DNA of 64,000 nt from [Scytonema hofmanni] UTEX 2349 (GTDB lineage Bacteria; Cyanobacteriota; Cyanobacteriia; Cyanobacteriales; Nostocaceae): contig NZ_KK073768.1 in NCBI RefSeq assembly GCF_000582685.1, positions 4,145,824 through 4,209,823 of the forward strand, written 5' to 3'. Below the pieces are notes generated by a model that was given only the letters and a program-made list of their open reading frames with translations, did not search any database and was not told the DNA's origin. The translations under genes were made by a program, and so were the position numbers. Positions 36,383 to 44,120 of the stretch are shown in pieces. Each line of letters opens with the position of its first letter. Position 1 is the first letter of the stretch.

Positions 36383-36850
36383 ATGAAAATCAAAAAATTA
36401 CTAGGAATATTTTTGCTGTCGAATATAGCGATGCCTGCGGCAGTAAACTACGCACTTTTTTTCTCTGATAATCCAGCAATGGCAGCAAGTGTTAGCGTAA
36501 ATCATCACACCACCTCTTCAACCTTGCTAGCTGACATTAAAACCAAATATGTCAAAGATGCTGACGAAAATCTCGACTCAGCTTTAGAAGCAATGAATAA
36601 CGCTGCTGAGGCTGAAAGTAATGAAGATGCAGCGCAATTTTTTGACAATGCTATGGAACATTTGAAAAATGCCGCCACTGCTTTGAAAAAGGGAGGAATG
36701 GGTGATAGTGCAAACAAAATCCAAAATGCCATACAAGCTTTCAACGATGCTGTTGAAACTGATTCAGAAAAACAACAAGATAAACTGATTGAAAAGGCAA
36801 TAGATTCTCTAAATCAGGTAGATGAAGCTCTTAAAGCAGTTTTGAATTAA
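36383..36850 (+). CDS. Secreted helical protein of unknown function
   Basis: A 155-residue protein with a Sec signal peptide (KIKKLLGIFLLSNIAMPAA, probable cleavage near 34 after AMA). The mature part is acidic and helical, with two similar segments rich in Ala, Asp and Asn (LDSALEAMNNAAEAESNEDAA; IQNAIQAFNDAVETDSEKQ), resembling small periplasmic helical-bundle proteins. No catalytic residue stands out. It is flanked by repeats on both sides and appears monocistronic. Confidence 0.75.
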   Translation: MKIKKLLGIFLLSNIAMPAAVNYALFFSDNPAMAASVSVNHHTTSSTLLADIKTKYVKDADENLDSALEAMNNAAEAESNEDAAQFFDNAMEHLKNAATALKKGGMGDSANKIQNAIQAFNDAVETDSEKQQDKLIEKAIDSLNQVDEALKAVLN

Positions 36851-36927
36851 AACTTCAAAGTGATAAATATTGAGCTTGATATCCCAATACGGTTGGTGTT
36901 AAGGATTTTGGTACTGATTTTAGACCT

Positions 36928-36955
36928 GTAGAGACGCGAAATTTCGCGTCTCTAC
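36928..36955. repeat. GTAGAGACG-family palindrome with a different core
   Basis: GTAGAGACGCGAAATTTCGCGTCTCTAC is a perfect palindrome. It keeps the GTAGAGACG arms but has CGAAATTTCG as the core instead of TTCCGGCGGAA. Confidence 0.92.
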
Positions 36956-36990
36956 ACTCGTATTTGGGCTTAACTAAACTGTATTGCTTC

Positions 36991-37023
36991 ATATCCCCGA
37001 CTTCTTAAAGAAGTCGGGGATAT
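36991..37023. repeat. 33-bp palindrome with CCCCGACTTCTT arms
   Basis: ATATCCCCGACTTCTT and its exact reverse complement are separated by a single A. A second member lies at 63630-63660. It has no T-run, so I treat it as an interspersed repeat and not as a terminator. Confidence 0.9.
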
Positions 37024-37096
37024 TGTCTTTCACAATTCCGTAATTCGGAAAACAAGCTTGTAGAAATTTAAAAGTAGAACATATAAGAAAGCGAAT

Positions 37097-39175
37097 ATGA
37101 GCGAACCAACAACTCAAATACCCAACTTATACGCATTACTGATTGGTATTGACTACTACCTACCCGGTAATTTGCCAGACGGAAGTTCATATGCGAGTCT
37201 TGGAGGATGTGTACGCGATGTTAATCGGGTAGAAGATTACCTCAAAAAGACGCAGAAGCCGAAACAAATCTTTAAGCTAACATCTTCTAATACAGGTGCT
37301 ACGGAACCACAAGACCAATTGCCTACTTATGAAAATATCGTAGCCAAGTTTCAAGCCATTACTGAGATAGCCCAAAAAGATGACCAAGTTTATATTCATT
37401 ATTCTGGTCATGGGGGGCGTGCAAAGACAATCTATCCAGAATTAAAGGGTGCCGGACAACCTGATGAAGCGCTTGTACCGATGGATATTGTCAAAACAAA
37501 CGAACGTTATCTCCGAGATGTTGAAATTGCAACACTCCTGAAAAATATGGTAAATAAGGGGTTAGTTGTAACAGTCGTGTTTGATAGCTGTCACTCTGGG
37601 GGTACCACACGAGGAGATACGGCAATTCGAGGATTGGAAGGAGAACCAGACACGACATCACGACCTACAGACAGCTTAGTGGCATCGCGTGAGGAATTGA
37701 TCGAAAATTGGCTTGAGATTACAGGGGGAACAGCTCGCAAAGCTAATGTAGGTGATTGGCTTCCGGAATCGCGAGATTATGTTTTGTTAGCAGCTTGTCG
37801 CCCTTCGGAGTATGCTTATGAATCTGTATTCAATGGTAAGGAGAGTAATGGAGCGCTTACTTATTGGATGCTAGATACTTTAAATAATCCGAGTCCAGAC
37901 TTGACATATAAGTCACTTTACGATCGCATTTACGCCAAAGTCCAAAGTCAATTTCAAGCCCAAACACCGATGCTATTTGGTGAGGGTGAACGTCAAGTTT
38001 TTGGCAGAAGTTACGCAAATGTGCATTATACAGTAAATGTTCTCAAGGTAGATACTGCCAGAAATCGGGTGCAATTAGATGCAGGTAGCGCACAGGGAGT
38101 TGGTGAAGGAGCAAGATTTGCTATTTATGCACCAGGTACAACAGATTTTAGCGAGAAAAACAAGCCATTAACGATCGCTCAAATTACAGCAGATATTAGT
38201 CCCGCAGACGCTTGGGCTGCGATCGAGCCAGATTCGCTGCGTGGAGATATTGAGCAAGCATCTCCAGCAATAATGTTATCAGCGGCGATCGCACTTGTGC
38301 GGAAAGTTCGTTTGTTTGAGAACACAAATCAGGTACTACCCTCAGAGTTGCTGAAAATTCAAACCGCAGCACTGACAGCAGTCAAAGCTGCAATTCCGAG
38401 AACTGGCAAAGGTTGGATAGAATTAGCATCTGAAGGTGAACACTATCAAGTAGCGATTAATACTTCGGGCGAGTATGAAATATGCGATCGCAATGGTACG
38501 CCATTTCCTAATTTACGACCAGCGCTGTTAGTAGGTGATTCTGATGCAGCGGAAAACGTAGTTAAACGCTTAGTTCATCTGACTAAATACCAGGCTGCCC
38601 AAGAACTGGAAAATATTTCAGTTTTAACTAACAAATTGGTAGTTCAGTTAACTGACAAAGACAAAAAGCCATTAGCTGACCCTACAAAGCAAACATTGCA
38701 AACTGGAGAACATATATTTTTATATATCAAGAATGAGTCTGACAAAAACCTGAATGTTGTCGTCATGGATCTTCAATCAGATTGGGCTATTTCTCAACTT
38801 GACATCTTAGAAGATGGAGCATCTTTTGCCACTTTTAACCCCAAGCAAGAAGAATTGATTCCCTTAAGTTTCAAACTGCCAGAGGGGTATCAAGAAGGTA
38901 AAGACATCTTAAAAGTATTTGCCACAGTTAACCCTGCTAAGTTTCGCTGGCTAGAATTACCATCTCTCGACAAACCGATTCAAGCCAAAAAAGCAGCATC
39001 ATTCGATGAATATGACGAAAATACACCGAGAGGTGGTGGCGATCCACTTGATAAACTTTTGGAAGCTATTAGTGCCGATCCGGATGAAGTACCTCCTACC
39101 CGTGAAGCACAAGTTATGAGTTCAAATCGCGGCTGGACGACCAAAACAGTCACAATTACTGTGAAAGCGAATTAA
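37097..39175 (+). CDS. Caspase-like (metacaspase, C14) protein with DUF4384-type C terminus
   Basis: A 692-residue protein. Residues 10-300 form a caspase-fold peptidase with the catalytic pair His105 (YIHYSGHGG) and Cys165 (VFDSCHSGG), both present, so proteolysis is plausible. Metacaspases cut after Arg or Lys. The middle part (about 310-380) contains a short beta-rich segment, and residues about 530-620 resemble the DUF4384 domain (GEHIFLYIKNESDKNLNVVVMD). No signal peptide or membrane helix is seen, so it is probably cytosolic. A CHAT-WD40 gene follows 200 bases downstream on the same strand, and the pair may act together in a stress or death response (inference). Confidence 0.9.
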   Translation: MSEPTTQIPNLYALLIGIDYYLPGNLPDGSSYASLGGCVRDVNRVEDYLKKTQKPKQIFKLTSSNTGATEPQDQLPTYENIVAKFQAITEIAQKDDQVYIHYSGHGGRAKTIYPELKGAGQPDEALVPMDIVKTNERYLRDVEIATLLKNMVNKGLVVTVVFDSCHSGGTTRGDTAIRGLEGEPDTTSRPTDSLVASREELIENWLEITGGTARKANVGDWLPESRDYVLLAACRPSEYAYESVFNGKESNGALTYWMLDTLNNPSPDLTYKSLYDRIYAKVQSQFQAQTPMLFGEGERQVFGRSYANVHYTVNVLKVDTARNRVQLDAGSAQGVGEGARFAIYAPGTTDFSEKNKPLTIAQITADISPADAWAAIEPDSLRGDIEQASPAIMLSAAIALVRKVRLFENTNQVLPSELLKIQTAALTAVKAAIPRTGKGWIELASEGEHYQVAINTSGEYEICDRNGTPFPNLRPALLVGDSDAAENVVKRLVHLTKYQAAQELENISVLTNKLVVQLTDKDKKPLADPTKQTLQTGEHIFLYIKNESDKNLNVVVMDLQSDWAISQLDILEDGASFATFNPKQEELIPLSFKLPEGYQEGKDILKVFATVNPAKFRWLELPSLDKPIQAKKAASFDEYDENTPRGGGDPLDKLLEAISADPDEVPPTREAQVMSSNRGWTTKTVTITVKAN

Positions 39176-39376
39176 TCCCGCAGGCTGGAAGCCTGGACGC
39201 CAGGTGCTTCAAGTCGGCGGAGCCACCCAACGCACTGGCTTGGCTAAACGAACAAAGCCCACCTTCATAGGCTACAACATATTCAGTCCGCGAAGGCGGA
39301 CTTTGTTTGTATAGCCGCGACTTCAGTCGTCGGGTACTGAACGATTGAACAACAAACATTTATCAGCAAAATTTCG
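39176..39376. repeat. Cluster of small palindromes between the caspase and CHAT genes
   Basis: Contains several hairpins in a row: GGCTGGAAGCCT-like, AGTCCGCGAAGGCGGACT (perfect 7-bp arms, GAAG loop), and GCGACTTCAGTCGTCG. The arrangement is typical of mosaic repeats that accumulate between Nostocales genes. Confidence 0.75.
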
Positions 39377-40963
39377 ATGAATAGTAATGTCAAAAAAATC
39401 TTAGTTCTAGCATCGAATCCTAAAGGCACTTCAGTTCTTGCGCTAGAGCGAGAAATTCGTGATATTAGAGAAGGATTCAAACGTGCAGATAATCGCGATC
39501 GCTTTCAAATAGAAACAAGAGGTGCTGTACGTCCGGAAGACTTGCGGCGTGCCATGCTGGAAGTTAAACCGCATATTGTCCATTTTTGCGGACATGGCAC
39601 AGGCAGTCAAGGTTTGGTGTTGGAAGATGATGATGGACGAGAAGATTTAGCCAGCACAGAAGCTTTAGCAGATTTATTTAGCTTAATAAGCGATCGCGTA
39701 GAGTGTGTTTTGCTCAATGCTTGTTATGCCCAAGTGCAAGCAAAAGCCATTAGCGAGCATATCAATTATGTCATTGGCATGAGTCATGAAATTTTAGATA
39801 ATGCAGCGATCGCTTTTACAGTTGGTTTTTATGATGCTTTAGGAGCCGGAGAAACCATTGAGTCTGCTTACAAATGGGGTTGTAATGCGATTCAATTTAA
39901 GATGTCAGGTCGTTCGATTCCTCGCAAGGCAGAAGTAGTTGGTGCAACTCCTAAAGTTGAAATTGCAGAACATTTAAAACCAGTTTTGAATAAAAAAGAA
40001 AATCTTAATTCTCTAATAATTTCACCCGCCGATTCAAATAACTCGTATTCAAATTGGAATTATTTAAGTTCATTAAAAGGTCATTCCGACTGGGTTAGGT
40101 CTCTAGCCTTCAGTTCTGATGGAAAAACCCTAATTAGTGGTAGTAATGATGAGACAGTCAGATTATGGGATTTAGAAACTAGGCAACCAATACACATACT
40201 CACCGCTCATGAAAAACGAGTTAAGTGTGTTGGTATTACTCCAGATGGAAAGATGCTCGTTAGTGCTAGCACTGACAGTAAAATCAAACTGTGGGATCAA
40301 AAAACTGGGAAATGTGAACGCACAATTGCTACATCTTTAAATCCTGCAACTATTCTTAATGCAATTTCTATTAGCCCTAATAGAGAAATTATTGCTAGTG
40401 GTAGTGCGAGTACTCAAGGATTAATCAAATTGTGGAATCTAGAGACAGGAAAAAGGCAAGCTGCAATTGTGGCACACAACAGTTCTGTTCTTTCCCTTGC
40501 CTTTAGTCCAGATGGACAAAGCCTAGCTAGCGGCAGTAAAAGCGGCATAATCAAACTTTGGCATTTGAGTAATATTAACGAACCACTGTACATAATCGAT
40601 CATGCACATCTAAGCGATGTTCTCTCACTTGCCATTAGTCCTGATAATCAGACTCTCGTTAGTAGCGGTGCTGACAGAACTATCAAGCTTTGGAATTTAG
40701 CTAATGGGGATAAGAAACCACCTCATATACTTTACGGTCATGCAGGACGAATTTGGTGTGTTGCTATTAGCCCAGATAATACAAAAATTGCCAGCGCTAG
40801 TGCTGATTACACAATCAAAATTTGGGACTTACATACAGGGGAACAGCTTAACACCCTTACTGGACATTTAGGAGAAGTTAGAACTATAGCCTTTAGTTCT
40901 GATGGACATCTTCTCGCTAGTGCTGGTGATGATATGCAAATTAGGCTTTGGCAAGCTTGTTAA
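39377..40963 (+). CDS. CHAT-domain protein with seven WD40 repeats
   Basis: A 528-residue fusion. Residues about 5-185 look like a CHAT (caspase-like) domain: VHFCGHGTGSQG with candidate catalytic His69/His73 and VLLNACYAQ with candidate Cys116. From about 230 to the end there are seven WD40 units (for example HSDWVRSLAFSSDG, HNSSVLSLAFSPDG, HAGRIWCVAISPDN), enough for one complete beta-propeller that could sense or bind a partner. It lies directly downstream of the metacaspase-like gene. The protein may be a proteolytic effector or a scaffold, and no substrate is known. Confidence 0.88.
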   Translation: MNSNVKKILVLASNPKGTSVLALEREIRDIREGFKRADNRDRFQIETRGAVRPEDLRRAMLEVKPHIVHFCGHGTGSQGLVLEDDDGREDLASTEALADLFSLISDRVECVLLNACYAQVQAKAISEHINYVIGMSHEILDNAAIAFTVGFYDALGAGETIESAYKWGCNAIQFKMSGRSIPRKAEVVGATPKVEIAEHLKPVLNKKENLNSLIISPADSNNSYSNWNYLSSLKGHSDWVRSLAFSSDGKTLISGSNDETVRLWDLETRQPIHILTAHEKRVKCVGITPDGKMLVSASTDSKIKLWDQKTGKCERTIATSLNPATILNAISISPNREIIASGSASTQGLIKLWNLETGKRQAAIVAHNSSVLSLAFSPDGQSLASGSKSGIIKLWHLSNINEPLYIIDHAHLSDVLSLAISPDNQTLVSSGADRTIKLWNLANGDKKPPHILYGHAGRIWCVAISPDNTKIASASADYTIKIWDLHTGEQLNTLTGHLGEVRTIAFSSDGHLLASAGDDMQIRLWQAC

Positions 40964-41053
40964 TAATTTTCCTAATTTATGACTATAGCGTAAGGGTGCG
41001 ATCGCTCTCCCAACCAAAAATAATCAAAAAAGCGATCGCTCTTTTCCCAACAC

Positions 41054-41923
41054 TTAAGCCGCACAAAAAATAGGGGCAGGCTTGAAACCTACCCCTACTT
41101 CTGGTATAATACGCCCAACTGCGGCGGCTACAAGTCTTAAGTTATCAACCAAATCCACCATGTCTTCTAAAGAGAGCGCTTGACGGGCGTCAGAAACGGA
41201 TTTTTCCGGTTCTGGGTGACACTCGATAATTAACCCATCTGCGCCACAAGCGATCGCTGCTTTCGCCATCGCTGCTACTAATTCTCGTTTCCCGACTGCA
41301 TGGGAAGGATCGACAATTACAGGTAAGTGAGTAATTTGCTTGAGAGCAGCTACAGCCGCTAAATCCAACACGTTGCGGGTGTAATCATCAAAGCTGCGAA
41401 TACCTCTTTCGCACATTACCACATTTGGGTTGCCGTGACTTAAAATATATTCGGCTGCCATGACGAATTCTTCAATTGTTGCGGCTAAACCACGTTTGAG
41501 TAATATCGGCTTACCGGCTTGTCCTAAAGCTTTGAGCAAGTCGAAGTTTTGCATATTGCGGCTACCCACTTGCAGCATATCAGCAGTTTGGGCGATCGCT
41601 TCAATTTGGGAGATTGACATAACTTCAGTCACAACAGGAATATTGTAATGCGATCGCACTTTTGCCAAAATTTCTAGTCCTTCTTCTCCCATTCCCTGGA
41701 AAGCGTAGGGTGACGTTCGCGGCTTGTATACACCGCCACGTAAAGCTTGTACGGGCGCAGCAGAAAGCTTTTCGGCGACTGTTTCCATTTGCTCTAAGCT
41801 TTCCACTGTACAAGGTCCACCGATAATCACCAGTTCTTTGCCGCCAAAAGCGACTTTTTCAGAAACTTTGACGATTGTTTGATGGTGAGGATGAGATTGT
41901 GAGGCAAGTTTGGCGTTAATCAT
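41054..41923 (-). CDS. aroF: 3-deoxy-7-phosphoheptulonate (DAHP) synthase, type I beta core
   Basis: First enzyme of the shikimate pathway; condenses phosphoenolpyruvate with erythrose 4-phosphate. The barrel signatures are present: IIGGPCTVESLEQM, RGGVYKPRTSPYAFQGMGEEGL, QVGSRNMQNFDLL, KPILLKRG, CERGIRSFDDYTRNVLDL, VIVDPSHAVGKRE, and IIECHPEPEKS. At 289 residues it seems to lack the N-terminal ferredoxin-like regulatory domain of many roughly 340-residue relatives. AAGGAG lies 9 bases before the ATG. The gene is preceded by a 280-base leader with two aromatic-rich leader peptides and two terminators, so expression is probably set by charged tRNA for Phe, Tyr and Trp. It converges with the CHAT-WD40 gene. 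Confidence 0.95.
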   Translation of the reverse strand: MINAKLASQSHPHHQTIVKVSEKVAFGGKELVIIGGPCTVESLEQMETVAEKLSAAPVQALRGGVYKPRTSPYAFQGMGEEGLEILAKVRSHYNIPVVTEVMSISQIEAIAQTADMLQVGSRNMQNFDLLKALGQAGKPILLKRGLAATIEEFVMAAEYILSHGNPNVVMCERGIRSFDDYTRNVLDLAAVAALKQITHLPVIVDPSHAVGKRELVAAMAKAAIACGADGLIIECHPEPEKSVSDARQALSLEDMVDLVDNLRLVAAAVGRIIPEVGVGFKPAPIFCAA

Positions 41924-41944
41924 GGGTTAAATTCTCCTTACAAT

Positions 41945-41974
41945 AAAAAAGCCCAGAACTTTTAAGTTCCGGGC
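41945..41974 (-). terminator. Proximal attenuator terminator of aroF
   Basis: On the minus strand GCCCGGAACTT is followed by AAGTTCTGGGC (one G-T pair, 2-4 base loop) and then TTTTTTATTG, a textbook intrinsic terminator. It ends 21 bases before the aroF start, so it only makes sense as an attenuator. Its 5' arm can instead pair with AGCTCCGGGT at the end of leader peptide 2 (42002-42011): eight Watson-Crick pairs plus one G-T in ten. Confidence 0.82.
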
Positions 41975-41999
41975 GCGATCGATACATCAGCATGACGCT

Positions 42000-42062
42000 T
42001 CACCCGGAGCTTGTCCAGCACCAAAAGTAAAAGCCATAAAACCAGCTACCGAAATGAGCCAT
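42000..42062 (-). CDS. aroF leader peptide 2 (proximal), aromatic-rich
   Basis: A 20-residue ORF, MAHFGSWFYGFYFWCWTSSG, with nine aromatic residues (four Phe, two Tyr, three Trp). AGGAGA lies about 12 bases upstream of the ATG. The stop codon TGA (42000-42002) sits at the strand that can pair with the 5' arm of the proximal terminator. This is the layout of ribosome-mediated attenuation. Stalling at aromatic codons frees the antiterminator strand, while full translation to the stop covers it and lets the terminator form. It is too short to be found by ORF callers. Confidence 0.78.
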   Translation of the reverse strand: MAHFGSWFYGFYFWCWTSSG

Positions 42063-42079
42063 CACGCTAAAAATCTCCT

Positions 42080-42114
42080 AAAAAAACAAAAACCGCAGAG
42101 TTCGCTCTGCGGTT
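42080..42114 (-). terminator. Distal attenuator terminator of the aroF leader
   Basis: On the minus strand AACCGCAGAG, loop CGAA, CTCTGCGGTT, then TTTTGTTTTTTT: a perfect 10-bp stem plus T-run. The AACC at its base is also the end of the CCCGGTGAACC strand that pairs with leader peptide 1 sequence, so terminator and antiterminator exclude each other. Confidence 0.82.
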
Positions 42115-42160
42115 CACCGGGCTGTTTCCATTGGGAAACTTGACTCACCCCCGGTGAACC
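42111..42160 (-). promoter_or_regulatory. Distal antiterminator stem of the aroF leader
   Basis: GGTTCACCGGG (42160 to 42150, the last codons of leader peptide 1) pairs perfectly over 11 bp with CCCGGTGAACC (42121 to 42111). The loop holds a smaller stem GTTTCC/GGAAAC. Formation would take four bases away from the terminator at 42080-42114. Confidence 0.75.
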
Positions 42161-42201
42161 AGCCTAAACCAAAAATAAAAGTAAGAATTACTGCTTAACA
42201 T
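42145..42201 (-). CDS. aroF leader peptide 1 (distal), aromatic-rich
   Basis: An 18-residue ORF, MLSSNSYFYFWFRLVHRG, with six aromatic codons in a row (residues 7-12: Tyr-Phe-Tyr-Phe-Trp-Phe). The run ends 5 bases before the antiterminator strand GGTTCACCGGG, itself part of the codons for Val-His-Arg-Gly. A ribosome stalled for lack of charged aromatic tRNA would leave that strand free, and one reaching the TGA would cover it. There is no strong Shine-Dalgarno motif upstream. Together with leader peptide 2 it forms a tandem attenuator. Confidence 0.75.
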   Translation of the reverse strand: MLSSNSYFYFWFRLVHRG

Positions 42202-42267
42202 TTGCGCGGTGCAATACTTGTGAAATTTGATGTACAACTTTAACAAGGAACTTAACACAACACTTCT

Positions 42268-42282
42268 AGCCTTGTCAAGGCT
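42268..42282. promoter_or_regulatory. Palindrome and -35-like element upstream of the aroF leader
   Basis: AGCCTTGTCAAGGCT is a perfect 7+1+7 inverted repeat. On the minus strand it contains TTGACA, a consensus -35 hexamer, about 70 bases before leader peptide 1. It may be the promoter, possibly with an operator. No good -10 box was identified with certainty. Confidence 0.35.
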
Positions 42283-42393
42283 CCCATCAGACCAAAAAAG
42301 AGTTAGAAGTTAGGTAGAGACGTTCGGTGTGGAACCTCTGTACAAAAGTTATGAGTTAGAAGTTGTAAATTATAAATTATGATTGCGACTCCC

Positions 42394-42422
42394 GTACAGA
42401 CGTTCCGGCGGAACGTCTCTAC
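42394..42422. repeat. GTAGAGACG-family palindrome copy
   Basis: GTACAGACGTTCCGGCGGAACGTCTCTAC, 40 bases before the zinc-ribbon gene start. A degenerate copy with GTAGAGACGTTCGG lies at about 42314. Upstream translation through it gives a spurious QTFRRNVST extension. Confidence 0.9.
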
Positions 42423-42462
42423 CGCGCTTCCCCTACTCCCCACTCCCACCTTAAGTTTGATT

Positions 42463-42990
42463 ATGCCTAGTTCCAAAATATTAGCGGTGCCTTTAAATTA
42501 TCAAGGAGTTTACCCCTGCCCAGTCTGTCGTATTGGTAAGATTCGCGACATGCCTTTAATGGAGACTATGGGTTGTGACTTCTGTCATGAGATTTTTACT
42601 GTTAATCTAGAACAACAGCAACTGAAGATGCTTTCTCGGCAACCACCGCTGATTTGGCGGTGGAATGGCTTGAATTGGACAGAAACTCAGTTAGAAGGTG
42701 TGGAATTGGGTTGGGGTTATGCACTAGGAGCCGCTGCTTTTGTGCTTTTTCCGACTATTATCATCGGCATAGTCGCTTACAATTTTCCTTTAGATCCACA
42801 TGCTCCGATTACTTGGTTGCCTTCTATTTGGACTTGCTTAACCTTTTTGGTACATTTCTCAATTATTGTTTGGCTGATGATTGAGATTTATCAGGTTCCT
42901 CTTGGTGCCTATTGGAGAGGTATCGTCCGATGGAGAGAAATCCGAGCGACGGTTACGAACGCTCGGAACTTCCAAGGAAATGGGGAATAG
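42463..42990 (+). CDS. Zinc-ribbon membrane protein, conserved in cyanobacteria
   Basis: A 175-residue protein. Its N-terminal part has two CxxC pairs (CPVCRIGKI and CDFCHEIF) likely to bind one zinc. Two membrane helices follow (about 92-112, ALGAAAFVLFPTIIIGIVAY, and about 125-150, WTCLTFLVHFSIIVWLMIEI). Function unknown. ATG at 42463 (MPSSKILAVPLNYQG) is chosen because the 28 extra residues of the longer ORF are translated palindromic repeat and pyrimidine-rich DNA. Confidence 0.75.
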   Translation: MPSSKILAVPLNYQGVYPCPVCRIGKIRDMPLMETMGCDFCHEIFTVNLEQQQLKMLSRQPPLIWRWNGLNWTETQLEGVELGWGYALGAAAFVLFPTIIIGIVAYNFPLDPHAPITWLPSIWTCLTFLVHFSIIVWLMIEIYQVPLGAYWRGIVRWREIRATVTNARNFQGNGE

Positions 42991-43300
42991 GAAATAGGGA
43001 ATAGAAAATGGCAAATAACCCTCTGTTTGTACCAGTCGCAAGTATTGTTTTTTACGGATCAAAGAAAATTATGTCCCTGCGTCAGGTAGCATAAAAGTAT
43101 AAGGTAGTTGACCAAAAAACTACTGCCGAACAGGATGAGATAATAAGAAGCGTCAAGTTCCTAAAAATCTTACGGATGGCGGTAAAAAATGGCGGAATAT
43201 AGCGTCTATCTACCCAAGAAAACACAAACTCGCGCTCAAATTAAGCAGATAAAAGGTTGCATCACTTCACTATTAACTTGATTTTCCACCAAAACGTCTT
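42991..43300. other. Intergenic region with no supported gene
   Basis: About 310 bases between the zinc-ribbon gene and the DnaJ-pentapeptide gene. A 30-codon ORF at 43189-43281 exists but has no support beyond being open. No clear promoter or terminator was recognised. Confidence 0.4.
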
Positions 43301-43945
43301 ATGAGCGAGCTGGAGCGGTACTATAGAGTCTTGGAATTAGAACCCGGAGCAACACTGGAGGAAGTTAACCAAGCTTACAAAGATTTGGTTTTTGTGTGGC
43401 ATCCCGATCGCATTCCCTTAGATAATCTCCGCTTGCAACAAAAAGCACAAGATAAGCTGAAGGCAATTAATGAAGCTCGTGATAAATTGCGCTCTTTCAA
43501 GGCAAAGTATCAAGTTTCACAGACTTCATCACCGACTCAACCAAAAAAGTCTTCCGAAACGCAGCAACCACCAAAGAAAAGCTCAGACTTGAGTGGCAAA
43601 GACTACAGTCGGGCAAATTTGAGCAACAAAGATTTATCTGGCAGAAATTTGAGTTACTCTAACTTGAATGGTGCTAATCTAAGCGATACTTTTATGCACA
43701 AAGTTAATCTTAGAGGTGCCGATTTGTCGGAAGCAAATTTGTTTAGAGCAAATTTACTTTTAGCCGATCTTCGAGAAGCTAACTTGCGGAATGCGAACTT
43801 GATTGGAGCTGATCTCAGTGGAGCCGATTTACGGGGAGCCGATTTTACAGGAGCAAGAATTCGCTCTGGCGATCGCTTGCTTGTAAAACTAATTGGTGCT
43901 AATTTAAGTGGTGCAATTATGCCTGATGGCACAATTCACGCCTGA
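43301..43945 (+). CDS. DnaJ-domain protein with pentapeptide repeats
   Basis: A 214-residue fusion. Residues 1-65 form a J domain (YYRVLELEPGATLEEVNQAYKDL, with the HPD triad in WHPDR), which would recruit and stimulate an Hsp70. A Ser/Pro/Lys linker follows (about 70-100), then about 20 pentapeptide repeats A(D/N)LXX (for example RANLSNKDLSGRNLSYSNLNGANLS) that fold as a right-handed beta-helix. The repeats may bind a client or a surface. J-domain-pentapeptide fusions are common in cyanobacteria. The start ATG at 43301 fits the domain start. Confidence 0.9.
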   Translation: MSELERYYRVLELEPGATLEEVNQAYKDLVFVWHPDRIPLDNLRLQQKAQDKLKAINEARDKLRSFKAKYQVSQTSSPTQPKKSSETQQPPKKSSDLSGKDYSRANLSNKDLSGRNLSYSNLNGANLSDTFMHKVNLRGADLSEANLFRANLLLADLREANLRNANLIGADLSGADLRGADFTGARIRSGDRLLVKLIGANLSGAIMPDGTIHA

Positions 43946-44120
43946 ATAATGTCACTTGTGGACGTTTAACTTGAATGTATATTGGTATGCCTAATGGCAG
44001 AAACCCGAAGTTTTGCCTTCTATTTTCTCTAGCTCTTAAGGTATGTTTTCAAGCGAGTATTATATTTGATGACCATCAATATGGGAAACTTGGCAATATT
44101 CCCTAAAAATCAGATTTAAC

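Noticed and set aside
36991..37023. Strong hairpin that could be a terminator
   Set aside because: No T-run on either side, and a near copy occurs at 63630 away from any gene end. It fits an interspersed palindrome better.
40993..41045. Two HIP1-containing inverted segments (AGCGATCGCT) between the CHAT-WD40 and aroF genes as a terminator
   Set aside because: The palindromes are HIP1 sites, which are everywhere in this genome, and without a loop they do not form a proper terminator stem.
43189..43281. 30-codon ORF MAEYSVYLPKKTQTRAQ... before the DnaJ-pentapeptide gene
   Set aside because: No Shine-Dalgarno sequence and too short to judge. Kept only as a note.
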